Shown: piece by piece, positions 53,726 to 62,703 of the stretch
Layout of the letters: each line of letters opens with the position of its first letter
Numbering within the stretch: the stretch's first letter is position 1
Assembly (NCBI GenBank): GCA_030424865.1
Contig: JAUHVR010000020.1
Span: forward strand, 47,366 to 111,365
DNA: 64,000 nt
From: Alphaproteobacteria bacterium
Lineage (GTDB): Bacteria; Pseudomonadota; Alphaproteobacteria; Rhodobacterales; Rhodobacteraceae
Direction of reading: 5' to 3'
Position numbers and translations under genes: made by a program
Notes under the pieces: model-generated
Databases searched by the model: none
The model's input: the letters and a program-made list of their open reading frames with translations, nothing else
Told to the model about the DNA's origin: nothing

Positions 53726-55054
53726 ATGCTTTGGAACCAGCTTGAACAGACCGTTGTCTTGGGATGGGACTTTTACGGCCCTGTCATCCTCTTTGTGATC
53801 CTTGTCGCGCTGGCCGTGCCCGTCTGGGCCGCCATCGGTGCCGCCGCGACACTGATGCTTGTCTGGTCTGGCGCGCTGCCGCTGGGCCTGGTGGGCGAGA
53901 AACTCTTTTCCGGCATCGACTTCTTTGCCCTGACCGCTGTGCCACTGTTCATCCTGACCGGTGACGTGCTGGTGCGCACAGGGCTCAGTCGAAAATTCCT
54001 GGACGTGGCCGAGGCGCTGACACAGTTCGCCAAGGGCGGGTTCGGTTCGGCCACCGTTCTGGTCTGCGGCATGTTCGCCGCGATATCGGGCTCGGACGCG
54101 GCCGGCGCTGCTGCCGTGGGCCGGATGACCATCGACCGTCTGGTCGAAAGTGGCTATCCCCGCCCCTATGCCTGTGCGCTGGTGGCCGCGGGTGCCTGTA
54201 CCGGCATCCTGATCCCGCCTTCGATTGCCTATATCATCATCGGCCTCGTGCTGGGCATATCCGCCTCGACCCTGTTCCTGGCGGCGCTGATCCCGGGCAT
54301 TGCGATCCTGGTCTCGATCCTGGCGACCAATGTGATCATGAACCGGCTTTACGGCTGGGAAGGCGGCGGCAACGTCAGCATGGGCGAGTATTTCAGCAAC
54401 CTCGGCAAATCGCTGCGGTCGGGCTGGTACGCGTTCCTCGTGCCCGGCATCATCTTCTACGGCATCTTCTCGGGCCGTCTGACGCCGACCGAGGCAGGTG
54501 CCACCGCCGTTGTGGTCACCATCGTCATGGGCTTTGTCCTGCGCACCCTGAAACTGAGCGATTTCCCGGCCATGCTGGTCAGCTCGGCCAAGGTGAACGG
54601 GGTGATCCTGCCGATCATCGCCTTCTCGGCCCCCCTGGCCGAGGCGCTGGCGATCATCGGTGTGCCGCAGGGCTTTGTCGCCGCCGCGACCTCGGTCAGT
54701 GACAACCCGATGGTGCTTATCCTGATGATGGTCTGCATCCTGATCGCCGCTGGCTGCGTGATGGAGACAACGCCCAACATCGTGATCCTTGCGCCGATCC
54801 TGAAGCCGCTGGCCGATGACATCGGCATGAACGAGATCCAGTTCTGCATCATGATGATCACCGCGCTGGGTGTGGGTTTCATCACCCCGCCGCTGGGTCT
54901 GAACCTCTTTGTCGTCGCGGGGATCACCGGCGAGTCGATCCTGAAGATCGCCTATCGGGCCGTGCCCTTCGTGCTCTTCATGCTGATCGTCACGCTGTTC
55001 ATCGCCTACGTGCCGACGATTTCCACCGTTCTTCTTCCTGACATCTACAAATAG
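53726..55054 (+). CDS. TRAP transporter large membrane subunit (DctM type)
   Basis: 442 aa, about 12 helices. GSDAAGAAAVGRMTIDRLVESGYPRPYACAL and GILIPPSIAYIIIG are DctM hallmarks. Na+-driven uptake subunit; together with the binding protein and DctQ it probably imports DHPS (the HpsKLM system). Stop lies 9 bp before hpsN. Confidence 0.94.
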   Translation: MLWNQLEQTVVLGWDFYGPVILFVILVALAVPVWAAIGAAATLMLVWSGALPLGLVGEKLFSGIDFFALTAVPLFILTGDVLVRTGLSRKFLDVAEALTQFAKGGFGSATVLVCGMFAAISGSDAAGAAAVGRMTIDRLVESGYPRPYACALVAAGACTGILIPPSIAYIIIGLVLGISASTLFLAALIPGIAILVSILATNVIMNRLYGWEGGGNVSMGEYFSNLGKSLRSGWYAFLVPGIIFYGIFSGRLTPTEAGATAVVVTIVMGFVLRTLKLSDFPAMLVSSAKVNGVILPIIAFSAPLAEALAIIGVPQGFVAAATSVSDNPMVLILMMVCILIAAGCVMETTPNIVILAPILKPLADDIGMNEIQFCIMMITALGVGFITPPLGLNLFVVAGITGESILKIAYRAVPFVLFMLIVTLFIAYVPTISTVLLPDIYK

Positions 55055-55063
55055 GCAACCACC

Positions 55064-56371
55064 ATGCCGCGAGAGTACCTCAAGAAAGCTACCCTGACCG
55101 CGAAAAGCGATGCGTCCGAGACCAAGGCCATCGTCCGCGAGATCCTGGACACCATCGAAGCCGGCGGCGACGCAGCGGCCCTGGAATACGCTGCAAAGTT
55201 CGACAAATACGACGGAGAGATCCTGTTGTCGGACGAGGCCATCGCCGCCGCCTCGGCGCTGGTGCCGGACAAGCTGAAGCGCGACATCGAGTTTTCGCAT
55301 GCCAACGTGAAGCGTTTTGCCGAGGCGCAGAAAGACACGGTCGCCAACTTCGAGGTCGAGGTGGTGCCGGGCCTGACCGCCGGGCAAAAGGCGATCCCGG
55401 TCGCGGCGGCGGGCTGCTACGTGCCCGGCGGCCGCTACAGCCACATTGCCAGCGCGATCATGACGGTGACCACCGCCAAGGTCGCAGGCTGCAAACACAT
55501 CGTGGCCTGCTCCCCCCCGCGCCCGGACGTGGGCATCGCTCCGGCGATCATCTACGCGGCGCATGTCTGCGGCGCGGACAAGATCCTGGCTATGGGCGGT
55601 GTTCAAGGCGTGGCAGCCATGACCTTTGGTCTTTTCGGCTTGCCCAAGGCCAACATCCTTGTTGGTCCCGGCAACCAGTTTGTGGCCGAGGCCAAGCGCA
55701 TGCTCTTTGGCCGCGTCGGCATCGACATGATCGCCGGTCCGACCGACAGCCTGATCCTGGCAGACGGCACCGCCGACCCGATGGTCGTTGCCGCCGACCT
55801 GGTGGGTCAGGCCGAACATGGCTACAACTCTCCGGTCTGGCTGGTCACCGACGACCGCGCCCTGGCCGAAGAGGTGATGCGCCTGGTGCCCGTCCTGATC
55901 GATGATCTGCCGGACGTGAACCGCGACAACGCCACCGCCGCCTGGCGCGACTATGCCGAGGTGATCCTGTGTGCCGACCGCGAGGAAATGGCCGCCACAT
56001 CAGATGATTACGCGCCCGAACACCTGACCGTGCAGGCGCAGGATCTGGACTGGTGGCTGAACCGTCTCAGCTGCTACGGTTCGCTGTTCCTGGGTGAAGA
56101 AACCACCGTGGCCTTTGGCGACAAGGCGTCTGGCACGAACCACGTCTTGCCGACGTCGGGCGCGGCCAGCTATACCGGCGGTCTGAGCGTTCACAAGTAC
56201 ATGAAGATTGTCACCTGGCAGCGCGCCACCCGCGACGGTGCAAAACCGGTGGCCGAGGCCACGGCGCGCATTGCCCGACTTGAAGGCATGGAAGGACACG
56301 CCCGCACGGCCGACATTCGTCTGAAGAAGTACTTTCCGAACGAAAGTTTCGATCTGACAGCCGAAGGGTAA
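55064..56371 (+). CDS. hpsN: Sulfopropanediol 3-dehydrogenase (histidinol-dehydrogenase fold)
   Basis: 435 aa. Histidinol-dehydrogenase motifs GPGNQFVAEAKRMLFGRVGID, AGPTDSLILADGTADP, DLVGQAEHGYNSPVWLVT and DDYAPEHLTVQ are all present, but the protein is in a TRAP/SDR/MDR operon, not with his genes, which is the HpsN context. HpsN oxidises (R)-2,3-dihydroxypropane-1-sulfonate to (R)-sulfolactate with 2 NAD+. Sulfolactate lyase (suyAB) is not in the window. Confidence 0.87.
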   Translation: MPREYLKKATLTAKSDASETKAIVREILDTIEAGGDAAALEYAAKFDKYDGEILLSDEAIAAASALVPDKLKRDIEFSHANVKRFAEAQKDTVANFEVEVVPGLTAGQKAIPVAAAGCYVPGGRYSHIASAIMTVTTAKVAGCKHIVACSPPRPDVGIAPAIIYAAHVCGADKILAMGGVQGVAAMTFGLFGLPKANILVGPGNQFVAEAKRMLFGRVGIDMIAGPTDSLILADGTADPMVVAADLVGQAEHGYNSPVWLVTDDRALAEEVMRLVPVLIDDLPDVNRDNATAAWRDYAEVILCADREEMAATSDDYAPEHLTVQAQDLDWWLNRLSCYGSLFLGEETTVAFGDKASGTNHVLPTSGAASYTGGLSVHKYMKIVTWQRATRDGAKPVAEATARIARLEGMEGHARTADIRLKKYFPNESFDLTAEG

Positions 56372-56374
56372 TCC

Positions 56375-57133
56375 ATGACGACATCCAGTTTGTTCAGCGT
56401 CGCAGGCCGCGTGGCCTGCGTCACCGGAGCCAGTTCCGGCCTGGGACGCCGGGCCGCCAGTGTTCTGGCGCAGGCTGGTGCCCAGGTGGTCGGTGTCGCG
56501 CGGCGAGGAGTGGCGCTGCGTGACTGGCAAGCTGAACAGGGGGACACCTGCGCGGTGGTCGAGGCTGATGTCGCCGACCGCTCTGCGCTGGACCAGACGG
56601 TTGCTCGGATTGCAGCACCGTTTGGGTCCCCCGACATTCTGATTCACGCCGCGGGCCTGAACGCCCGCCAACCGGCCGACGAGGTCACGGACGAAGGATG
56701 GGACGCCACGCTGGCCGTGAACCTCTCGGCTCCGTTTTTCCTCAGCCAAGCCTTTGCGCCCGCCATGCAGGCCAAGGGATGGGGCCGGATCGTGAACTTT
56801 GCCTCGCTGCAGTCGACGCGCGCCTTCCCGGCGGGCATCGCCTATGGCGCCAGCAAGGGCGGCGTCGCCCAGCTGACCCGCGCGATGGCCGAGGCCTGGT
56901 CCGGCAAGGGCATCACCGCCAATGCCATCGGCCCAGGATTTTTCCACACCGAGCTGACCGATGCCGTCTTTTCCGACCCCGAGCGGGCGGCGCGCAACGC
57001 CGCGCAGACCTGTGTCGGTCGCAACGGCAAACCCGAAGATCTGGACGGCCCGCTGCTGTTCTTGTGTTCAGACGCCTCGGCCTATGTGACGGGCCAAATC
57101 CTGATGGTTGATGGGGGGTTCACCGCGAAATGA
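56375..57133 (+). CDS. hpsO: SDR dehydrogenase of the DHPS pathway
   Basis: 252 aa short-chain dehydrogenase: TGASSGLG cofactor motif near residues 18-25, catalytic Ser in ASLQSTRAF and YGASKGG Tyr/Lys. Lies 3 bp after hpsN and overlaps the next gene. In the Cupriavidus pathway two DHPS-2-dehydrogenases (HpsO, HpsP) convert (S)-DHPS to (R)-DHPS via the ketone; the SDR is assigned to HpsO by order. Confidence 0.8.
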   Translation: MTTSSLFSVAGRVACVTGASSGLGRRAASVLAQAGAQVVGVARRGVALRDWQAEQGDTCAVVEADVADRSALDQTVARIAAPFGSPDILIHAAGLNARQPADEVTDEGWDATLAVNLSAPFFLSQAFAPAMQAKGWGRIVNFASLQSTRAFPAGIAYGASKGGVAQLTRAMAEAWSGKGITANAIGPGFFHTELTDAVFSDPERAARNAAQTCVGRNGKPEDLDGPLLFLCSDASAYVTGQILMVDGGFTAK

Positions 57134-58104
57134 AAGCGCTTGTTTACGAAGCCCCGGAAACACTCGCGTATCGCGAGATGCCCGATCCCACCCCGCGCGC
57201 GGGCGAGCAGCTCATCCGTGTGCAATCGGTCGGGATCTGCGGGTCCGACATGCACGCCTACCTGGGCCACGACGACCGCCGCCCCGCACCCTTGATCCTG
57301 GGCCACGAAGCCGCGGGCGTCATCACTGGCGGCCCCCGCGATGGCGAGCGGGTGACGATCAATCCCCTGGTCACCTGCGGCACCTGTCAGGCCTGCCGGA
57401 CCGGTCGCGAAAACCTGTGCCCCGAGCGGCAGATCATCTCGATGCCGCCCCGCGAAGGCGCATTCGCCCAGTTCGTCTCGATGCCGGACGCCAACCTGGT
57501 GACGGTGCCTGATGCCGTCAGCCTGGACAAGGCATCCCTGGCAGAGCCGCTTGCGGTCAGCTGGCACGCGGCGCGCCTGGCGCTTGCGGCGCTGCACCCG
57601 GATATGGACCGCAAGGCGGTGGTGCTTGGCGGCGGGGCCATCGGGCTGGCCGCCGCGCTGGCGCTGGAGGCGATGGGGATTGCCGAGGTGGCGGTCGTCG
57701 AGCCCAATGCAGGGCGTCGGGCCTATCTGAATGACCGATGCGGCGTGAAAGCCGTCGAACGGCATGACCGCGAAACGCCGCTGGTGATCGACGCGGTGGG
57801 CTTTGCCGCAACCCGGCAGGTTGCCTCGGACATGGCCAGCCCGGGTGGTGTGATCGCCCACATCGGCTTGGGCGAGGATCTGGGCGGGTTGAACATCCGC
57901 CGCATGACCCTGCAGGAAATCACCTTCATCGGCACCTACACCTACACCGCGCAGGATTTTCGCGACACGGCACAGGCGCTGTTCGATGGGAGGCTTGGTG
58001 CGCTGGACTGGCCTGAAACGCGCGATCTGGCGGATGGCGACGCGGCCTTTTCGGACCTGCGCTCGGGGCGTGTGGCTGCGCCCAAGATCATTTTGAACAC
58101 GTGA
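57130..58104 (+). CDS. hpsP: Zinc alcohol dehydrogenase of the DHPS pathway
   Basis: 324 aa medium-chain dehydrogenase. Catalytic zinc ligands in GICGSDMHAYLGH and GHEAAG; structural zinc CGTCQACRTGRENLC; Rossmann VLGGGAIGLAAALA. Start overlaps the SDR stop (ATGA). The second enzyme of the DHPS enantiomer interconversion by context. Confidence 0.8.
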   Translation: MKALVYEAPETLAYREMPDPTPRAGEQLIRVQSVGICGSDMHAYLGHDDRRPAPLILGHEAAGVITGGPRDGERVTINPLVTCGTCQACRTGRENLCPERQIISMPPREGAFAQFVSMPDANLVTVPDAVSLDKASLAEPLAVSWHAARLALAALHPDMDRKAVVLGGGAIGLAAALALEAMGIAEVAVVEPNAGRRAYLNDRCGVKAVERHDRETPLVIDAVGFAATRQVASDMASPGGVIAHIGLGEDLGGLNIRRMTLQEITFIGTYTYTAQDFRDTAQALFDGRLGALDWPETRDLADGDAAFSDLRSGRVAAPKIILNT

Positions 58105-58141
58105 CGCCCAACGGGCGAAACGAAAAAGGAGAGAGGCACAA

Positions 58142-58549
58142 ATGTACAATCATATCCTGATCCCGGTGGCCCTGGATCACGAGGAACTGGTGCCCGGCAA
58201 GATCGACGTGGCGCGCCGCATGTTGGCCGACAGCGGGCGCATCACCCTTTTGACCGTGCTCGAGGACATTCCCGGCTTTGTCTCGGAACTGGTCACGCAG
58301 AAACAGGAAAACCATCTGACGCAGAAGATCACGGGCGTGTTGGAAAAGGCAGCGATGGGATCGGACGATATCGAGACCAAGGTCGTCAAAGGCAAGCCCG
58401 GCGTGCAGATCGCGGCCTTTGCGCGGGATGCAAAGGTTGACCTGATCGTCGTCGGTTCGCACAGCCCCAGCACGCAGGACTATTTCCTGGGCTCGACGGC
58501 CTCGCGCGTGGCGCGGCGTGCACCGTGTTCGGTGTTCATCCTGCGCTGA
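58142..58549 (+). CDS. UspA-family universal stress protein
   Basis: 135 aa, single Usp domain; VVGSHSPSTQDYFLGSTASR is the ATP-binding G-2X-G-9X-GS motif. AAAGGAGAG ribosome site. Lies 37 bp after hpsP, same strand; role unclear, may belong to the operon end. Confidence 0.9.
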   Translation: MYNHILIPVALDHEELVPGKIDVARRMLADSGRITLLTVLEDIPGFVSELVTQKQENHLTQKITGVLEKAAMGSDDIETKVVKGKPGVQIAAFARDAKVDLIVVGSHSPSTQDYFLGSTASRVARRAPCSVFILR

Positions 58550-58796
58550 CCAGAAGTGTGCGGCGGCTCGCGCGCACGGGCGACCTGTCACATGCCCGAG
58601 AAGCGGTTGCCGAAACCGGCAAAGGCGAAGGTTCGCGGTTCTTCTCGCTGATCCGAAGTATCGGACGCGAGGCAGCTTTGTGTGGACATGGATGACCTTG
58701 CCCGCAACTATCGGGAACCTGACCCGCACAGGACCGGCAGGGGCAAGGACCGGACCACTGCCCGACCCAGACCCGCAGATGAAGGAGCCGCCGACT

Positions 58797-59783
58797 ATGT
58801 CTGAACTGGATTTTCTGACAGACCCGTTTCTGATTGACCCGGATGACATCCCAGGTCCTGTTCTGGTCACCGGGGCCGGCGGATGCATCGGTGCCTGGAC
58901 CTGCGCCATCCTTTCCCGATCCGGCGTGCCGGTCATTGCGAGCGATCTGAACAAGAGCCCCCAGAGGGCGTCACTGGTGATGGGACCAGAGGCAGCAGAG
59001 GATCTGGATTGGGTCACACTGGACGTGACTGACGGGGCGGCGGTCGCCGAGATGGTGGCCGCAAAGGACGTGGCGGCCATTGTGCACCTGGCAGGGCTGC
59101 AAGTGCCTTTTTGCGCGGCGAACCCGGCTTTGGGCGCACGGGTCAATGTCGAGGGAACGATCAACGTGCTCGAGGCGGCGCGCCACACGGGCACCAAACG
59201 CACGGTCTGCGCCTCTTCTGTCGCGGCCAATTCCTTTCCGCCCGGGCAAGGGTCGCTGGAAACGATCTACGGGGCCTACAAGCTGGCCAACGAACACACC
59301 GCCTTTGTCTACTGGGCAGACTGGCAGGTGCCATCGGTCTGCCTGCGCCCCAACCTTGTCTTCGGCGTCGCCCGCGATCAGGGCATCAGTTCGCGCAATA
59401 CGCTGGGACTGCAGGCCGCCGTGCTGGGGGACGCCTTTGATATCGGGTATTCGGGGGCCTACAACTGGCTTTATGCCGGCGAATGCGCCGCAGCCTTCAT
59501 CGCGGCAATCCGGCAGGACGGTGTCGGCGCGCATGCCTTTGACCTCAATGGCCGCGCCGGGACCATCGAAGCGGGCCTGGCCACGCTCAGCGAACTTGTT
59601 CCGGATCACCGGGTCACCGGATCAGGCGGTGTCTTTCCCGTTCCTGCGGACTTTGACGAGACGCCGTTGCGATCCCACGTACCAGAGTATCCTGCGATCT
59701 CGGTCGAAGACGGAATTCGCGCGACGGTTCGCGCATTCAAACACCTGAAATCAGAGGGGCGGCTTCCGCCGCTTCCATCCTGA
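58797..59783 (+). CDS. NAD-dependent epimerase/dehydratase family protein
   Basis: 328 aa from the ATG at 58797 (AAGGAG nine bases upstream). Extended SDR: TGAGGCIGAW cofactor motif near residue 23 and YGAYKLANE active site (TyrXXXLys). Opens a five-gene run (epimerase, SBP56 protein, ferredoxin, CoA-binding, rhodanese). The 247 bases upstream hold no gene; they are the likely promoter region. Substrate unknown. Confidence 0.85.
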   Translation: MSELDFLTDPFLIDPDDIPGPVLVTGAGGCIGAWTCAILSRSGVPVIASDLNKSPQRASLVMGPEAAEDLDWVTLDVTDGAAVAEMVAAKDVAAIVHLAGLQVPFCAANPALGARVNVEGTINVLEAARHTGTKRTVCASSVAANSFPPGQGSLETIYGAYKLANEHTAFVYWADWQVPSVCLRPNLVFGVARDQGISSRNTLGLQAAVLGDAFDIGYSGAYNWLYAGECAAAFIAAIRQDGVGAHAFDLNGRAGTIEAGLATLSELVPDHRVTGSGGVFPVPADFDETPLRSHVPEYPAISVEDGIRATVRAFKHLKSEGRLPPLPS

Positions 59784-59807
59784 ACCTGTTGATTGGGAGG
59801 ATCATCG

Positions 59808-61166
59808 ATGCTGGACAAACCCTGCTGCGGTCCGGGCTATGCCTCGCCTGCCGAGGCCATCAAGGCCCCACGCGAAAAGCTGCTCTACACGATTGCGATC
59901 TACACCGGGACAGGCATTCAGAAACCGGACTATCTGGCCACAGTCGACGCTGACCCGGACAGCCCGACCTATTCCCAGGTCATTCACCGGCTCGAGATGC
60001 CGGGCATCGGCGACGAACTGCACCACATGGGCTGGAACGCCTGTTCGTCCTGCCATGACGACAGCTCGATGGCGCGCAAGTACCTCTTGGTTCCGGGCGT
60101 GCGGTCCAACAACATCCATGTGGTCGACACCGCGACGGACCCGCGTGCGCCGCGCCTGCACAAGACCATCGACGGGGCCGAGATCAAGGCCAAGGCAAAC
60201 CTGAGCGGGCCGCATACGGTGCATTGCCTGGGGTCCGAGATCATTATCAGCTTTCTGGGCGACGCGAGGGGCGAAGCACCGGGCGGATACCTGCATCTGA
60301 ACAAGGATTTCGAGATCCAGGGCCGCTGGGAAAAGACGATGGGCGACATCCCCTTTTCGTATGACTTCTGGTACCAGCCGCGCCACAACGTCATGGTCAG
60401 CAGCGAATGGGCCGCGCCGAACACCTTTATGCCGGGCTTCGACCTCGAGGAGGTCGGCCACCTGAAATACGGACGCCGCCTGCACATCTGGGACTTCGAG
60501 GCGAAGACGCCGGTCGAGACCATGTACCTGGGCGAAGACGGCCTGATCCCGCTGGAGGTCAAGTTCCACCACAATCCCGACAGCAGCCATGGCTTTTGCG
60601 GTGCGGCACTCAGCGCCAACGTAATCCACTTCTGGAAGTCCGAGGCGGGCAAGTGGGAGTGGGAAAAGATCATCGACGTGGAAAACGAACCCCACCCCGA
60701 ATGGCCGATCCCGATCCCGGGCGTGATGTCGGCGATCCTGGTGTCGATGGACGACCGCTTTCTCTACATCAACAACTGGCTGCACGGGGATATGCGGCAG
60801 TACAACATCGAGGACCCGCACAACCCGGTCCTGACCGGTCAGGTCTGGATGGGCGGTCTTTTGGGCAAGGCACCCGTCGTGAACGGGGTCGAGGTCGCGG
60901 GCGGCCCGCAGATGTACCAGCTCAGCCTCGACGGCAAGCGGATGTACGTGACGACCAGCCTGTTCAGCACATGGGACAACCAGTTCTACCCCGAGATCCG
61001 CACCAAGGGCGGGGTGATGCTGATGATCGATTGCGACACGGACAAGGGCGGCATGTCGATAAACCCCGACTTCATCGTCAACTTCGGAAACGAGCCCAAC
61101 GGACCAAGCCGCTGCCACGAAACCCGCTATCCCGGCGGCGACTGCACGAGCGACATATGGCTGTAA
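59808..61166 (+). CDS. SBP56/MtoX-like protein (selenium-binding protein, methanethiol oxidase family)
   Basis: 452 aa from the ATG at 59808; GGGAGG (59795-59800) seven bases upstream rules out the earlier ATG. MLDKPCCGPGYASPAEAI start, HRLEMPGIGDELHHMGWNACSSC (Cys79, Cys82), repeated HIWD/HNP beta-propeller blades with metal-binding histidines, and the end NGPSRCHETRYPGGDCTSDI all fit SBP56. Bacterial MtoX oxidises methanethiol to sulfide, formaldehyde and H2O2. The usual mtoX partners SCO1/MauG are not here. Confidence 0.87.
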   Translation: MLDKPCCGPGYASPAEAIKAPREKLLYTIAIYTGTGIQKPDYLATVDADPDSPTYSQVIHRLEMPGIGDELHHMGWNACSSCHDDSSMARKYLLVPGVRSNNIHVVDTATDPRAPRLHKTIDGAEIKAKANLSGPHTVHCLGSEIIISFLGDARGEAPGGYLHLNKDFEIQGRWEKTMGDIPFSYDFWYQPRHNVMVSSEWAAPNTFMPGFDLEEVGHLKYGRRLHIWDFEAKTPVETMYLGEDGLIPLEVKFHHNPDSSHGFCGAALSANVIHFWKSEAGKWEWEKIIDVENEPHPEWPIPIPGVMSAILVSMDDRFLYINNWLHGDMRQYNIEDPHNPVLTGQVWMGGLLGKAPVVNGVEVAGGPQMYQLSLDGKRMYVTTSLFSTWDNQFYPEIRTKGGVMLMIDCDTDKGGMSINPDFIVNFGNEPNGPSRCHETRYPGGDCTSDIWL

Positions 61167-61540
61167 GCACTGTCACCTTGGCCAACCGAGAGGGCGCAAC
61201 CTATCAGGTCGACCCGCGCCGCCCGCTGCTGGACGAGCTGCGCGCCCAGGGCGTCGACCTGCCCTATGGCTGCGAATACGGTGGTTGCATCACCTGCGCG
61301 GCCAAGCTGACCGACGGCCAGGTGGACCAGCGCCGCCAGGTGGCCCTGAACAACCGGCAGCTCAACAATGGCTACGTGCTGCTGTGCGTGGCACGGCCCC
61401 TCGGTGACGTCACGCTCGAGATCGGGGTCGAAAGCCATGACACGCTCTATCGGAACCCCTTCCTCGACCCGCTGGAACCGCACGAACTGAAGGCGGACAT
61501 CGCCACGCCGAAACCTCAAAAGGATGCTTCCGATGCCTGA
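61157..61540 (+). CDS. Plant-type 2Fe-2S ferredoxin
   Basis: 127 aa. The ATG at 61157 overlaps the SBP56 gene end by 10 bp. Iron-sulfur ligands Cys39, Cys44, Cys47 (CEYGGCITC) and Cys77 (LLCVARP). The C-terminal 45 residues form an extra tail. Translational coupling suggests an electron carrier for the SBP56 protein or a neighbouring oxidoreductase. Confidence 0.9.
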   Translation: MAVSTVTLANREGATYQVDPRRPLLDELRAQGVDLPYGCEYGGCITCAAKLTDGQVDQRRQVALNNRQLNNGYVLLCVARPLGDVTLEIGVESHDTLYRNPFLDPLEPHELKADIATPKPQKDASDA

Positions 61541-61997
61541 AATGGATATCGACCGTCTGTATGACTACAGCCCCGAGTACCTGGCCGAGATCCTGAAAAC
61601 GGTCAAAACCATCGCCATGGTGGGCGCCAGCCCTGACAAGACCAAGTTCAGCTACGGCGTGCTGCGCGTCCTGCACGAAACCGGCTACGATATGATCCCT
61701 GTCAACCCGCGGCCGGGCCTGACCGAAATCCGTGGACTGAAGGTCTATCCCGACCTCAAATCCATCGACCGTCCCGTTGACATGGTCGAGGTCTTTCGCC
61801 GACCCGAAGACCTGTATGGCATCGCGCAAGAGGCGATCGATATCGGGGCCAAGGTCCTGTGGGGCCAGATCGGTGTCTACGACGACCGTGCCGCGAAACT
61901 GGCGGAAGAGGCCGGGCTGAAGGTCGTGATGAACCGCTGCCCCAAGATCGAACTGTTCCGCCCCTTCTGGAAACCCCGGCTCGATCTGCCAATATGA
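61533..61997 (+). CDS. CoA-binding domain protein (YccU-like)
   Basis: 154 aa; start at 61533 chosen because AAGGA lies 9 bases upstream, with ATG 61524 and 61542 as alternatives. Rossmann-like CoA_binding_2 domain: TIAMVGASPDKTKFSYGVLRVLHETGYDMIPVNPR, VFRRPEDLYGIAQEA and MNRCPKIELFRP. Ligand and role unknown in this family. Overlaps the ferredoxin by 8 bp. Confidence 0.87.
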   Translation: MPEMDIDRLYDYSPEYLAEILKTVKTIAMVGASPDKTKFSYGVLRVLHETGYDMIPVNPRPGLTEIRGLKVYPDLKSIDRPVDMVEVFRRPEDLYGIAQEAIDIGAKVLWGQIGVYDDRAAKLAEEAGLKVVMNRCPKIELFRPFWKPRLDLPI

Positions 61998-62060
61998 CCC
62001 CAGCCGCGCCCCAACCAAGCGCCGTTCATCTGGCTTTGAAGACCAACAGGAGAAACCGAC

Positions 62061-62450
62061 ATGCCGCAAAACATCACCAAATCCGCCAAGGACCTCGTTC
62101 AGGCCGCAATGGCCAATGTTCCGGCCATCAGCCCCGAAGAGGCCCTGCCCCTTGTGGGATCGGACACCCACGTCTTCGTGGACCTACGTGACGGCACCGA
62201 GCAGGCCAGGACCGGCCGCATTCCCGGCGCCATCGCCTCGAGCCGGGGGTTGATGGAGTTTCACATCGATCCCGACAGCCCCGCGCACAAGCCCGAATTC
62301 AACCAGGACAAGACCTATGTCTTTTACTGCGCCAGCGGGGGGCGTTCGGCCCTGGCCGCTCAGGTCGCCATGGACATGGGCCTGACCCCGGTGCTGAACC
62401 TGTCTGGCGGGGTTGGCGCCTGGACCAAGGCCGGTGGCACGCTGGAATGA
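62061..62450 (+). CDS. Rhodanese-like sulfurtransferase
   Basis: 129 aa single rhodanese domain; the active Cys90 is in YCASGGRSALAA and FVDLRDGTE is the upstream conserved block. Handles sulfane sulfur. AGGAGA ribosome site. Last gene of the SBP56 run, which supports a sulfur-related role for the operon. Confidence 0.92.
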   Translation: MPQNITKSAKDLVQAAMANVPAISPEEALPLVGSDTHVFVDLRDGTEQARTGRIPGAIASSRGLMEFHIDPDSPAHKPEFNQDKTYVFYCASGGRSALAAQVAMDMGLTPVLNLSGGVGAWTKAGGTLE

Positions 62451-62457
62451 CATGGAA

Positions 62458-62477
62458 GCGCGCGACACATCGCGCGC
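62458..62477. terminator. GC hairpin after the rhodanese gene
   Basis: GCGCGCGA and TCGCGCGC form a perfect 8-bp stem with loop CACA, 7 bases past the stop. No T-tract. The rest of the 253-base gap to the next gene shows no coding or other signal. Confidence 0.45.
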
Positions 62478-62703
62478 GTTCACTGGGTTGAGCAGGCCAC
62501 TGAACACCCACGCGCACGACGACCGGGCCGAGGGGGCATGGCATGGCGAAAGGTCCCCCTCGTCTTTTCGAGGCAAGCAACAGGTCACGAGGGATGGCAT
62601 CGAAGAGAATTTCCCCAAGGACCTTGGCCAAAACCGACAGCCCTGCGAGGGGCATCCCTGAGCACTGGATCGAGGCTTCGCCCCTGCGCAAGCGCCGTCA
62701 GTG

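Noticed and set aside
53684..55819. 711-codon minus-strand frame opposite dctM and hpsN
   Set aside because: Composition (His, Asp, Gln, Gly) is typical of an antisense frame; both plus-strand genes have clear family motifs.
55064..56371. Annotation as histidinol dehydrogenase (hisD)
   Set aside because: The fold matches but there are no his genes; TRAP, SDR and MDR neighbours match the HpsN context.
57131..57147. AAGCGCTT core at the start of hpsP
   Set aside because: Formed by the first codons (Met-Lys-Ala-Leu-Val); only half of the palindrome matches.
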